From: DUAG01 sp046756865
GTDB lineage: Bacteria; Nitrospirota; Nitrospiria; SBBL01; JAADHI01
Length of the DNA stretch: 20,037 nt
NCBI GenBank assembly: GCA_046756865.1
Contig: JBHHXE010000023.1
Location: 1-20,037 of the forward strand
Direction of reading: 5' to 3'
Below are positions 1-7,281 of this stretch, one piece after another. The notes under the pieces are model-generated. The model was not told the origin of the DNA and did no database searches. It saw only the letters and a program-made list of their open reading frames with translations. The position numbers and the translations under genes were made by a program. How positions within the stretch are numbered: position 1 is the stretch's first letter; every line of letters begins with the position of its first letter.

Positions 1-227
1 AGTGTAGCAGAAATAGCATGAAGAAAAAAGGAGATGGGCGAATATGATTATTCGGAGACTTCGAGTAAGGGTAAAGGGTTTTTTTGTGGTTAGAGGGGTT
101 TATGTGTCTGGCTGTTGTTTCTGACATAAAGGCGTTGATGGGCGGCGGAGTAAAAGAGCAAGACAAGTTTGCAGGGGTGTATTTGAATCATCATGGTCCT
201 TAAGGGAGGGATCTCAAATGATTTGGG

Positions 228-253
228 AGCCCCCCATTGAAAGTCGGGGGGCT
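228..253 (-). terminator. Hairpin downstream of the exported hypothetical gene
   Basis: An 8-bp perfect stem (AGCCCCCC at 228-235 with GGGGGGCT at 246-253) encloses a 10-base loop. It can be lengthened by GGG/CCC pairs across a two-base bulge. It begins about 20 bases past the stop codon of the minus-strand gene ending at 275, as expected for a terminator. The U-tract is poor on both strands (TTT on plus, interrupted on minus), so it may be an inefficient or bidirectional terminator. Positions 1-227 contain no gene I can support. Confidence 0.5.
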
Positions 254-274
254 TTCCCAAAGTCCTGGCATTGA

Positions 275-808
275 CTAACGGGAACTTGTTCTGACATATC
301 CTGTATGTGAAATCGGAGTACCGCCCCTAGGCATTAAAGTGACAGTAATCATTAGATCCTTATCAGTCGACCATCCTGTTGATTGAATCTTAACACTTGA
401 CTTTACAATGTCCTCCCCCCCGCTGAATGATTCACTTGCAGATCGAAGAAGGACGATCTTTCCTTTAAACGCTGTATACGCGGAGCTAGAATCGCCACCG
501 TTGAAAATGACATAGAGTGACTGCATGCCATCTTTGCCAGATACGTCGAAGATATTTACAAATAGCTCATAGGTTACCCCCGGCTCAAAAGTTAATCGCG
601 CTTTGACTTTCAATTTGTTTGGATCGACTAGTACAGGATTCGCCGGAAATCCCGCAAAGGAGAGTATTTCAGCTCCGCCTGTTGGGAAAAAATAAGGTTT
701 TACGACTCGCATGCCGGTCACCGGGTCTGTCTTCGCCTGGGCCGGAATGGTGCCAACCATGAGACTGGCAAACAACAAAGTTCCCATTATGATTCTCATT
801 TGTTTCAT
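275..808 (-). CDS. Exported protein of unknown function
   Basis: I do not recognise this 177-residue protein. It starts with a clear Sec signal peptide: basic MKQMR, a hydrophobic stretch at about residues 6-20, and a cleavable Ala-Gln-Ala site near residue 25. The mature part of about 150 residues has no cysteine and no further membrane segment. It is rich in alternating hydrophobic residues (for example VKARLTF, YELFVNIF, SLYVIFNGG, KDLMITVTL), suggesting a small beta-sandwich. The start is supported by AAGGGGG six bases before the ATG (minus strand). The gene stands alone, with a promoter at 939-966 and a hairpin after its stop. It is probably periplasmic or secreted; no function can be inferred. 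Confidence 0.8.
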   Translation of the reverse strand: MKQMRIIMGTLLFASLMVGTIPAQAKTDPVTGMRVVKPYFFPTGGAEILSFAGFPANPVLVDPNKLKVKARLTFEPGVTYELFVNIFDVSGKDGMQSLYVIFNGGDSSSAYTAFKGKIVLLRSASESFSGGEDIVKSSVKIQSTGWSTDKDLMITVTLMPRGGTPISHTGYVRTSSR

Positions 809-938
809 TCACTGCCCCCTTTGGTTAATCGGTTAAACTAAACTGATTATGCTTTTCCTGAGCCTGTCCGGTTTTCTCAGTTGTGTTGTTCATCGCGAAA
901 TCTTTTTTATTCGTGTGAGGCTTGTTTTTTATAGAGCA

Positions 939-966
939 ACAATATCCGAGATGTCCCCATTGTCAA
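939..966 (-). promoter_or_regulatory. Sigma70-type promoter for the exported hypothetical gene
   Basis: Read on the minus strand there is a perfect -35 box TTGACA (966-961), a 16-base spacer and a -10 box TATTGT (944-939, four of six consensus bases). The predicted transcription start is near 932, giving a leader of about 120 bases before the ATG at 808. Prediction from sequence only. Confidence 0.5.
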
Positions 967-1196
967 CGCCCTCAATAGAGCGGTGTATCTTTCATGGGTA
1001 GTATACCTCCACATTTTGAATATGGAAGAGCCGGATGTATTATCTCGGTTTCTTATGGACTAATTACAACGGATGAATCTTGTATCTACCAATAGAAGGG
1101 AAATTGTAGTAGTCTTTGCCGATTTTTGTCCTGGGTCCTCAAGCCTGATTTTGTGGTTGGATCAACTGTCGGTTTTCCCTGGAGGTTGTTCCTGAG

Positions 1197-1225
1197 TTGA
1201 CAGGCGGGAGGGCGGTTGATATGAT
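1197..1225 (+). promoter_or_regulatory. Strong sigma70 promoter for the PP-loop gene
   Basis: TTGACA at 1197-1202 and TATGAT at 1220-1225 are separated by exactly 17 bases: a perfect -35 box and a five-of-six -10 box. The expected transcription start is near 1232. This places the GGAG ribosome site (1238-1241) and the ATG at 1247 just inside the transcript. It argues against the upstream ATG at 1232 unless that one is used leaderless. Confidence 0.7.
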
Positions 1226-1246
1226 GCCGTCATGCGTGGAGAAGAG

Positions 1247-2329
1247 ATGGATACCATCGAGAATAAAAACCCCAGAAAAGCCATCTCATTAATGTCAGGC
1301 GGGCTGGACAGCACCCTGGCGACAAAGCTGGTTTTGGATCAGGGAATAGAGGTGATCGGTCTCTTTCTGGACAGTCCTTTTGGCTGCAAGGAAGATGTTC
1401 GAAAGGTCGCGGACGCACTTGGCATCCCCCTGAAGATCGTGGACAAGGGGAAGGCTTTTGTCGAGCTGGTTCGCAACCCGAAATACGGTTACGGAAAAAA
1501 CATGAACCCCTGCGTAGATTGCAGGATATACATGTTTCACCTGGCCAAAAAGGTGATGGGTGAGTTGGGCGCTGATTTTATCTTCACGGGTGAGGTCCTG
1601 GGGCAGCGTCCCATGTCTCAGCGGCGTGAGGCCATGGATATCATTGACCGCGACAGTGATATGAAAGGTCTGGTGCTTCGTCCGCTGTCGGCGCAGCATT
1701 TTCCGCCAACACAGCCTGAAATAGAGGGTTGGATCAACCGGGAGAAACTCCTGAATATCTCCGGGCGAGGCCGAACCGAGCAGTTGCATTGGGCCAAGAC
1801 CCTGGGTCTTAAGGCGTACAGCGCTCCGGCAGGCGGATGCCTCCTTACAGATAAGAATTTTTCTAAACGTCTCTCGAATTTTTTTGAACACAATACGGAC
1901 CCGACAATGGCAGAGGCACGGCTTCTCCGTTATGGTCGTCATTTTGATCTGGACGATGGCGCCCATGTTGTGATCGGACGAGACCAGGAAGAAAATACCA
2001 GTCTATGGGAGACCGCCCGGGAGGAGGTTGAGGCGGGGAGAATGGTCTTCTTTAAGCCCCGTTTCCCGGCGCCGGTGGCCGTCTTAAGCCGCGGAAATTC
2101 CCCAAGCCTGGTCGATGAAGTCGGAAATCGCATCGCGGCTTACGCAAAAAGAGGCATCGCAGCGGAGCAGGTCATCGAAGTGAGGTGCGGGAGCGAGACC
2201 TCTGAGAGAAAGGTTCGTGTCCCTGTACGTCCACCGGTTACACAAGGAACTGTGGCGGGATCTGGCACGTCGTTGCCCATGTCGACACCTGAGCCACCGC
2301 TCAAAAAGCAGAACCACTCGACAAGATGA
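1247..2329 (+). CDS. PP-loop ATPase, tRNA thiolation-like, with DUF814-type C-terminal region
   Basis: The 360-residue protein resembles MnmA/ThiI-type tRNA sulfurtransferases, which adenylate a tRNA base and replace oxygen with sulfur. The PP-loop SGGLDS lies at residues 17-22, an NPCVDC motif gives Cys89 and Cys92, and a third cysteine sits in GGCLLTD (Cys198). This pattern matches the catalytic cysteine pair of thiouridylases. Residues about 225-282 (LLRYGRHF, VVIGRDQEEN) resemble the NFACT-R/DUF814 RNA-binding domain fused to such proteins in several phyla. The last 35 residues are low-complexity. The start at 1247 is chosen because GGAG lies five bases upstream; an in-frame ATG at 1232 coincides with the predicted transcription start. 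The modified base cannot be told from sequence. Confidence 0.85.
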   Translation: MDTIENKNPRKAISLMSGGLDSTLATKLVLDQGIEVIGLFLDSPFGCKEDVRKVADALGIPLKIVDKGKAFVELVRNPKYGYGKNMNPCVDCRIYMFHLAKKVMGELGADFIFTGEVLGQRPMSQRREAMDIIDRDSDMKGLVLRPLSAQHFPPTQPEIEGWINREKLLNISGRGRTEQLHWAKTLGLKAYSAPAGGCLLTDKNFSKRLSNFFEHNTDPTMAEARLLRYGRHFDLDDGAHVVIGRDQEENTSLWETAREEVEAGRMVFFKPRFPAPVAVLSRGNSPSLVDEVGNRIAAYAKRGIAAEQVIEVRCGSETSERKVRVPVRPPVTQGTVAGSGTSLPMSTPEPPLKKQNHSTR

Positions 2330-2424
2330 ACAAACATCGCGAGTACAATCCTCATCCTTTTCGGGCGGGGTTCCTCAAAACCATGTGCCTTGACCAGGGG
2401 TTGTTGGCGGATCCCTGCCCATGA
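2326..2424 (+). CDS. Possible 32-residue microprotein overlapping both neighbours
   Basis: An ATG at 2326 overlaps the TGA of the PP-loop gene (ATGA). The reading frame runs 32 codons to a TGA that overlaps the ATG of the MBL-fold gene (again ATGA). The peptide begins MNKHREYNPH and ends GLLADPCP; it has one internal Cys, no signal peptide and no membrane helix. There is no good ribosome site, so translation would depend on reinitiation after the upstream stop. The double ATGA linkage fills the gap exactly and would couple PP-loop and MBL translation, even if the peptide itself has no function. I do not recognise a family. It could be a chance ORF. Confidence 0.35.
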   Translation: MNKHREYNPHPFRAGFLKTMCLDQGLLADPCP

Positions 2425-3044
2425 TCATCGAGTCCTTCCCTGTTGGCCCCTTTCAATGCAACTGCATCATCCTGGGTTGTGAAAAAACACAGGCGGCGCT
2501 GGTCATCGACCCGGGTGAAGAACCGGAGAAGATCCTTAAGCGGTTTTCAGCCCTGGGCCTGAAAACCGCTTACCTGCTTCATACCCATGCGCACCTGGAC
2601 CATATCAGCGGAACCGACGGGGTGCAAAAAAAGACGGAAGGACTGAGCTGTCTCCATGAAGACGATATGGAGCTTTGTGAAAACCTCCAGCTCCAGGCCT
2701 CTTTCTTCGGGCTTCCGACACCCACAACGCCCCGGATTGATCAATTTTTAAAAGATGGGGATGCGCTTTCTTTCGGAAAGCATTCTGTTGAAGTCCTCCA
2801 TACCCCGGGCCACACGCCGGGAAGCCTCACTTTTTATATCCCGGATTTTGGTCTGGTCACGGGAGACACCCTTTTTTCCGGCGGTATTGGCCGGACTGAT
2901 CTCTGGGGCGGATCCCATCCGACGCTGATCCATTCTATCCGGAAAAAACTGCTCTCTTTCCCCGGAGAGACAAACGTCTATCCCGGTCATGGACCAAAGA
3001 CCACGGTGGAAAAAGAGAGAGTTTCAAATCCCTTTTTAGTCTGA
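2421..3044 (+). CDS. MBL-fold metallo-hydrolase (glyoxalase II-like)
   Basis: This 207-residue protein is a compact metallo-beta-lactamase-fold hydrolase. The metal-binding motif HAHLDH lies at residues 56-61 and is completed by His131 in PGHTPGS, Asp149 in TGDTLF and His190 in YPGHGP, so the dinuclear metal site is intact. The length and the GRTD motif (157-160) fit the short YcbL-like hydrolases related to glyoxalase II, which lack the long C-terminal substrate domain of true GloB. The natural substrate is likely a thioester or similar, but is not fixed by sequence. It is cytoplasmic (no signal). Its ATG overlaps the stop of the 32-codon ORF and its own ribosome site is weak, suggesting translational coupling. 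Confidence 0.88.
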   Translation: MIIESFPVGPFQCNCIILGCEKTQAALVIDPGEEPEKILKRFSALGLKTAYLLHTHAHLDHISGTDGVQKKTEGLSCLHEDDMELCENLQLQASFFGLPTPTTPRIDQFLKDGDALSFGKHSVEVLHTPGHTPGSLTFYIPDFGLVTGDTLFSGGIGRTDLWGGSHPTLIHSIRKKLLSFPGETNVYPGHGPKTTVEKERVSNPFLV

Positions 3045-3063
3045 TGTGGCGGCATTGCGCTAA

Positions 3064-4044
3064 ATGAAGAAGACCGGCTATTTGACCCACCCTGTTTTTG
3101 TTCAGCACGATACAGGGAGGGGGCACCCTGAAACGGCCCGCCGGCTCACGGCGATAGAGACGCATCTTTTTAGGGCGGGTTCAGATGAGTCAACACAGAA
3201 AGGGCGTTGGGCGCGACTTGAGCTTCTCTTTCCCGTGCTTCATCCAGAGCTTTCCCGCTGGATCACAGAGAATCATCATCCATCATACTATCAATCTTTG
3301 AAAGACCGGGTCCCGGAGCAGGGGCACATTTATCTTGATCCAGATACCCCGTGCTCTCCTGAATCGCTGACGGCTGCAGAGATGGCGGTTTCCGGCGTGT
3401 TAACGGCGATTGACCGTGTTATGGATGGATCGCTTGCCAACGCCTTTTGCGCCTTGAGGCCGCCGGGACATCATGCGGAGCCGGATCGGGCTATGGGCTT
3501 TTGCCTCCTCAACAATGTTGCCGTCGGGGCAAGATATCTTCAGTTAAGGCACGGCCTGAAACGTATTCTTATCATTGATTGGGATGTCCATCACGGAAAC
3601 GGGACCCAGCACAGTTTTTATTCCGACCCAACAGTTCTATATTTCAGTACGCATCAATATCCCTTCTATCCCGGGACAGGATCTTATGGGGAAAGAGGAG
3701 AAAATGAGGGCGAGGGCTTCACGGTCAACAGCCCGCTTGATTCCGGGGCAGGCGATCTGGAGATCCATTCCGCATTTGAAAAACAACTCATACCCGCCGT
3801 CAAAGTCTTTGACCCTGATTTTGTCCTGATTTCAGCGGGTTTCGACGCCCACCAGGATGACCCTTTGGCCGGCCTGGAAGTAACCGAGACCGGGTTCGCT
3901 GAGTTGACCCGGATGGCTAAGTCCCTGGCGGATCAGCATTGTCAGGGAAGAATTGTCTCCTGCCTGGAAGGGGGCTATGATTTCAATGCCCTGGCAAGGT
4001 CAGTTCAAAGCCATCTCGATGCCCTCTTACCGTTTCGAGGCTAA
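3064..4044 (+). CDS. Histone deacetylase family (AcuC/APAH-type) deacetylase
   Basis: This 326-residue zinc amidohydrolase is of the HDAC superfamily and removes acetyl or similar acyl groups from lysines or polyamines. Hallmarks are all present: RPPGHHAEP with the His136-His137 charge-relay pair, DWDVHHGNG with zinc ligands Asp174 and His176, SAGFDAHQDDPL with zinc ligand Asp261, and LEGGYD with the transition-state Tyr305. The single-domain length is usual for bacterial class II-like members. The substrate is uncertain: acetoin-utilisation-like, acetylpolyamine or protein. It follows the MBL gene by 19 bases with an in-frame stop directly before the ATG, so the start is fixed, though the ribosome site is weak. 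It probably belongs to the same transcription unit as the two upstream enzymes. Confidence 0.9.
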   Translation: MKKTGYLTHPVFVQHDTGRGHPETARRLTAIETHLFRAGSDESTQKGRWARLELLFPVLHPELSRWITENHHPSYYQSLKDRVPEQGHIYLDPDTPCSPESLTAAEMAVSGVLTAIDRVMDGSLANAFCALRPPGHHAEPDRAMGFCLLNNVAVGARYLQLRHGLKRILIIDWDVHHGNGTQHSFYSDPTVLYFSTHQYPFYPGTGSYGERGENEGEGFTVNSPLDSGAGDLEIHSAFEKQLIPAVKVFDPDFVLISAGFDAHQDDPLAGLEVTETGFAELTRMAKSLADQHCQGRIVSCLEGGYDFNALARSVQSHLDALLPFRG

Positions 4045-4099
4045 GATTCAGTGAATTTCCTAAGCTTGTGAATGTGGAATTTTTGACCGCCCCCCTTTC

Positions 4100-4129
4100 T
4101 TGACCACCCCCTTGTCTGCATGCTATCTT
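4100..4129 (+). promoter_or_regulatory. Candidate promoter of the ccm operon
   Basis: TTGACC (4100-4105) is followed after 18 bases by TATCTT (4124-4129), with a TG extended -10 dinucleotide at 4121-4122. The predicted transcription start is near 4136, about 55 bases before ccmA. It lies in the 146-base gap after the deacetylase gene, the only sizeable gap before the Ccm genes. No clear terminator is seen in that gap, so readthrough is also possible. Confidence 0.4.
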
Positions 4130-4190
4130 CACTAACTTGACTTAAATTCCTTTTACTGTTGTTTCTAAGGATCAATCTTAACTTGTTTTG

Positions 4191-4868
4191 ATGGTGGCCA
4201 TTCGTGGAATAGCGCTTTCGAAGTCCTTCCATTATCACCAGGTGCTCAGCGAAATTTCCCTGGAGATTAATGAGGGGGAGTGTTACGCGCTTTTCGGGCC
4301 GAACGGCGCCGGAAAAACAACCCTCCTGAGGATATTCGCGACATTGCACCGCCCTTCTTCCGGGCGATTCGAGATACTCGGTCTAGATGGTTTCCGGGAG
4401 AGAGCGAAGATTCGGGAAGACCTCTTCATGGTGAGCCACGGATCATATCTTTACGATGATTTGAGTGTGGTCGAAAACCTTCAGTTTGCAATTGGTATCC
4501 GCGGAGGTAAGCCGACCGACCATGAAATAAAACGTGCCCTCGACAGGGTGGGGATCGGCGCGTTTGGAAAATTAAAGAGCCGTCATTTGTCTGCGGGGAT
4601 GAAAAAACGGCTTTCGATTGCAAAAGCCCTCCTGATTCGTCCACGGATCCTCCTCCTTGACGAAGCTTACGCCTCCCTTGATGAACGGGGCGTTGCGATG
4701 ATGAATGATTGTATCCGGGAGTTTACGAAAGGAGGGGCGGCGATTCTGATGACCTCGCATGACCGCTCGAGGACGGCAGAAGTGTCCCACCGGGTCGGCG
4801 TCCTGCAGCGAAGCACGCTGCGGGAGATCACTATCGAAGAAATGTTGGCAGCCGATGCGCTTTTTTAA
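4191..4868 (+). CDS. ccmA: CcmA, ATP-binding subunit of the heme-release ABC transporter
   Basis: This 225-residue ABC ATPase is complete. Walker A GPNGAGKTT is at residues 36-44, a signature region LSAGMKKRLSIAKAL at 133-147 (LSAGM instead of the usual LSGGQ, common in CcmA), Walker B with ILLLDEAYASLD at 153-164, and the switch His190. With CcmB and CcmC it uses ATP to release heme-loaded CcmE from CcmC. It is cytoplasmic and membrane-associated. The start is taken at ATG 4191; a TTG directly before it is the only close alternative, and the ribosome site (AAGGA near 4167) is too far to decide. It is the first gene of the Ccm operon and overlaps ccmB by 14 bases. Confidence 0.93.
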   Translation: MVAIRGIALSKSFHYHQVLSEISLEINEGECYALFGPNGAGKTTLLRIFATLHRPSSGRFEILGLDGFRERAKIREDLFMVSHGSYLYDDLSVVENLQFAIGIRGGKPTDHEIKRALDRVGIGAFGKLKSRHLSAGMKKRLSIAKALLIRPRILLLDEAYASLDERGVAMMNDCIREFTKGGAAILMTSHDRSRTAEVSHRVGVLQRSTLREITIEEMLAADALF

Positions 4869-5532
4869 CGTGATTCGTTGGATCGCATGGAAAGACCTCC
4901 TCAGCGAGGTGCGGAACAGAGAAAATATCTCCTCGATGTTTTTCTTTGCCCTTATCGTTATTTTTATCTTCAGCTTCAGCTTTTCTCTGGACCCGAAAAC
5001 AATACAGGAAGTGATGCCGGGCATTATCTGGGTTGCCTTTGGTTTCACCGCAATCATCGGCCTGGGAAAGTCCTTTCTTGCAGAGGTCCGGAATGATTGC
5101 ATGGAATATTTTCAGATACTCCCCGTGCCGAAGGGGGCCATTTACCTTGGTAAATTCGTGGGCAATGTTCTGTTCATGCTTGCGGTTGAAACTTTTCTCT
5201 TCCCCCTCTTTGTTCTTTTCTTTAATCTGGACATACTTGAACAGTTTCCACAATTCCTGCTAATATTCGTGGTTGCAACGGTTGGACTGTCGGCGCTGGG
5301 AACCTTGTTTTCCGCCCTGACGGTTCAGATTCGGGCACGTGAAGTGATGTTCCCGATCCTCCTGCTTCCGATGGCGGTCCCGATTTTTATCGGTGCGGTC
5401 GAGTCGACGCGGGGGGTGTTTAACGGTGATCCCTTTGCCCTCTACAGTCACTGGATTCAACTACTGATGGTCTTTGATCTTATTTTTGTGGTTGTTTCTT
5501 TTTGGATTTTTGAGTTTATTCTGGATTATTGA
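4855..5532 (+). CDS. ccmB: CcmB, membrane subunit of the heme-release ABC transporter
   Basis: This 225-residue polytopic membrane protein has about six helices and a typical CcmB opening: a short amphipathic N-terminus (WIAWKDLLSEVRNREN) followed by a long hydrophobic stretch. It pairs with CcmA and CcmC. The start at 4855 lies inside the end of ccmA, which fits translational coupling; a GTG at 4870, just past the ccmA stop, is an alternative that would shorten the protein by five residues. The reading frame stays open well upstream within ccmA, but that part has no CcmB character. Identity rests on hydropathy, the N-terminal motif and position between ccmA and ccmC. Confidence 0.9.
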   Translation: MRFFNVIRWIAWKDLLSEVRNRENISSMFFFALIVIFIFSFSFSLDPKTIQEVMPGIIWVAFGFTAIIGLGKSFLAEVRNDCMEYFQILPVPKGAIYLGKFVGNVLFMLAVETFLFPLFVLFFNLDILEQFPQFLLIFVVATVGLSALGTLFSALTVQIRAREVMFPILLLPMAVPIFIGAVESTRGVFNGDPFALYSHWIQLLMVFDLIFVVVSFWIFEFILDY

Positions 5533-5534
5533 GC

Positions 5535-6248
5535 ATGGTTTTAAACCGTTTCATCAGATGGCTGGGGCGATATGAAGGGTGGTTCGGCGCGGCCGCGGCC
5601 ATCTGTATTGGCATCGGTCTCTACATGGGCCTGGTAACTTCACCCCCTGACTATTATCAGGGTGAGGTCGTCCGGATCATGTACGTCCATGTTCCTACGG
5701 CGAAAACCTCTCTCTTGGCCTACCTGGTTCTTTTCATCGGAAGTATCTGGTACCTTTGGAAGCGGGATCCCGTCATCGACAATATGTGTCATGCCACTGC
5801 GGGGATCGCCCTTTTTTATGTCGGAACGGCCTTGATTACGGGTTCGATCTGGGCCAAACCCACCTGGAATACATGGTGGACTTGGGATCCCCGTCTGACT
5901 TCTTTTGCCATCCTGTTTTTAACACTGATCGGATACCTGATGCTTCGGACCTTCCTGGAGGATAAGGAAAAAGAAGCGACCTTTGCGGCGATACTGGCGA
6001 TCGTTGGTTTCATCGATCTTCCGATTGTCTATTTTTCCGTGGAATGGTGGCGGACCCTGCACCAGCCGATGTCGATGTCCGTACGCGGAATCAGCTTTGC
6101 CCCTGAGATGCTCACGCCACTGCTTCTGACAGCGACCGGGTCTTCCCTTCTCTTTTCCTACATGCTAATGGTCAGGACACAGATGCTCTATCTGAAACGC
6201 CTGCTGGAGGCAAAACAGGGGCGTCTGTTAAGCGAGGCCCGTTTATGA
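5535..6248 (+). CDS. ccmC: CcmC, heme delivery protein to CcmE
   Basis: This 237-residue protein with about six membrane helices belongs to the heme-handling family. It presents heme on the periplasmic side and attaches it to CcmE. The tryptophan-rich loop WNTWWTWDPRLTS lies at 111-123. The two conserved external histidines appear as His52 in VHVPTAK and His176 in WWRTLHQPMS, which are the expected axial heme ligands. ATG 5535 is chosen; a TTG at 5529 overlapping the ccmB stop would add two residues. It follows ccmB by two bases. Confidence 0.94.
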   Translation: MVLNRFIRWLGRYEGWFGAAAAICIGIGLYMGLVTSPPDYYQGEVVRIMYVHVPTAKTSLLAYLVLFIGSIWYLWKRDPVIDNMCHATAGIALFYVGTALITGSIWAKPTWNTWWTWDPRLTSFAILFLTLIGYLMLRTFLEDKEKEATFAAILAIVGFIDLPIVYFSVEWWRTLHQPMSMSVRGISFAPEMLTPLLLTATGSSLLFSYMLMVRTQMLYLKRLLEAKQGRLLSEARL

Positions 6249-6258
6249 GGCTTGGGCG

Positions 6259-6753
6259 ATGAAGCGGCTTTATTTGCGATGGGGAGGCGTGTTGCTTGTG
6301 GGATTGGTCATCATTCTTCTTGGCTTGGTGCGATATCAACGGGAGGTCAGCGCCTTCCCGCTCGAAAAATTTCTGGGCCAGAAGCCGAATCAGGCTGTGC
6401 GGGTCGAGGGGATGGTCGTCGGTGGAAGTCTGGTGAAGGGCGCACCCGGAGGACCGATCCAATTCACTCTTGCCGACGAAGGGGCGCAGGTTCCCGTTCA
6501 TTACGAGGGAGAGGAGCCGGAAAATCTGAGAGAACTCAAAAGGCTGGTCATCCTCGGACGATGGGATCCCGGGGAGGAACGGATTGAAGCGGAGGGCGTC
6601 TCCGTCGTCTCCAATTTCGGCTTTGTGGCCTGGGCCTACCTGGTGACGCTTATTCCTATGGGCCTCTTTCTCTTTAATATGGAAAGGAAGGTTGCATTGC
6701 TGTATATTATGATAAAAGAAGAGAAGGTTTACCAGCCGGAGGAAAGCGCTTGA
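6259..6753 (+). CDS. CcmE-like OB protein without heme His, with CcmD-like C-terminal helix
   Basis: The 164-residue protein has an N-terminal anchor (about 8-24), then a CcmE-type OB-fold segment: VRVEGMVVGGSLVKG at 47-61, IQFTLADEGAQVPVHYEG at 67-84, and LVILGRWD at 96-103. At the point where CcmE has its HDEnYMP heme-binding motif, this protein has AEGVSVVSN instead, so heme cannot be bound covalently in the usual way. A second membrane helix (about 121-140) is followed by a basic/charged tail (MERKVALLYIMIKEEK). That layout, and the place right after ccmC, match CcmD, the small protein that helps release CcmE from CcmC. No separate ccmD is present. I infer a fused or evolved CcmE-like/CcmD-like protein. 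GAGG precedes the ATG at good spacing. Confidence 0.7.
   Translation: MKRLYLRWGGVLLVGLVIILLGLVRYQREVSAFPLEKFLGQKPNQAVRVEGMVVGGSLVKGAPGGPIQFTLADEGAQVPVHYEGEEPENLRELKRLVILGRWDPGEERIEAEGVSVVSNFGFVAWAYLVTLIPMGLFLFNMERKVALLYIMIKEEKVYQPEESA
6738..6752 (+). promoter_or_regulatory. Ribosome binding site fixing the TTG start of ccmE
   Basis: GGAGGAAA (6738-6745) lies seven bases (from GGAGG) before a TTG at 6750 that overlaps the TGA of the preceding gene. No ATG or GTG exists in frame before the hydrophobic anchor, so TTG with this strong Shine-Dalgarno site is the start. Confidence 0.75.
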
Positions 6754-7205
6754 GATCAGGAAGAAAAACCGGAATCGCCTTTAGCATTGCCCTGATTGTG
6801 TTCGGTCTCGGGTACCTGGCCTTCGGCAATTTTGGAAAGAACCTCGTCTACTTTGTTACGCCCTCTGAGGTTGTTTCTTTCCCCGTGGATCGTTATGGAC
6901 GGAAGGTGAAGGTTGGCGGGATGGTGGTCGATGCCAGCTTAAAGGTTGTCCCGAACACGCTGAAGATCACCTTTGATCTGACAGACGGTGTGGAAACCAT
7001 TCCGGTTGCCTTTGAAGGTATTCCTCCCGACCTGTTTAAGGAAGGGAAAGGGGCCGTTGTTGAAGGTTTCTGGGATGCGGACGGCATTTTTCATTCCCAC
7101 ACCATCATGGCAAAACACGATGAAGACTACATGCCCATCGAGATGAAGCAGGCGGGCGTCAAGCTTCCGACGAAGGGTTTTATCGAGTCCTTACAGCTAA
7201 AGTAG
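6750..7205 (+). CDS. ccmE: CcmE, periplasmic heme chaperone
   Basis: The 151-residue protein has one N-terminal membrane anchor (about 8-25) and a periplasmic OB fold. The covalent heme-binding motif AKHDEDYMP lies at 121-129, with His123 as the heme attachment residue and Tyr127 as the likely axial ligand. The segment IPPDLFKEGKGAVVEGFW (91-108) is typical of CcmE. It takes heme from CcmC and passes it to CcmF/CcmH for ligation to apocytochrome c. It starts with TTG and overlaps the previous gene by four bases. This is the canonical copy, in contrast to the histidine-lacking paralogue just upstream. Confidence 0.95.
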   Translation: MRSGRKTGIAFSIALIVFGLGYLAFGNFGKNLVYFVTPSEVVSFPVDRYGRKVKVGGMVVDASLKVVPNTLKITFDLTDGVETIPVAFEGIPPDLFKEGKGAVVEGFWDADGIFHSHTIMAKHDEDYMPIEMKQAGVKLPTKGFIESLQLK

Positions 7206-7281
7206 CCTCCCCAGCTTCATCCGCTCTGTTTTCCCACGGACAGGCATATGGTGGCCGGACGGCAAAAGAAAAAGGATTAAC

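Larger units (their letters stand above)
809..1246. other. Intergenic region between divergent genes
   Basis: A 438-base non-coding stretch separates the minus-strand exported protein from the plus-strand PP-loop gene. Its left half is AT-rich and holds the promoter for the minus gene (939-966), leaving a leader of about 120 bases. Its right end holds the promoter of the plus-strand gene (1197-1225). In 967-1196 I see no ORF with a ribosome site, no tRNA-like fold and no obvious repeat. Confidence 0.6.

Noticed and set aside
44..124. 26-codon plus-strand ORF with GGAG ten bases upstream
   Set aside because: Composition looks random, Cys/Val/Gly-rich with no recognisable feature, and no promoter or neighbour supports it.
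2263..2277. Sigma54-like TGGCACG...TTGC inside the PP-loop gene
   Set aside because: GG and GC are 11 apart instead of 12, and RpoN needs strict spacing.
4166..4190. TTG start at 4188 for ccmA, with AAGGA upstream
   Set aside because: The spacing is too long to help either start, so the adjacent ATG at 4191 is preferred.
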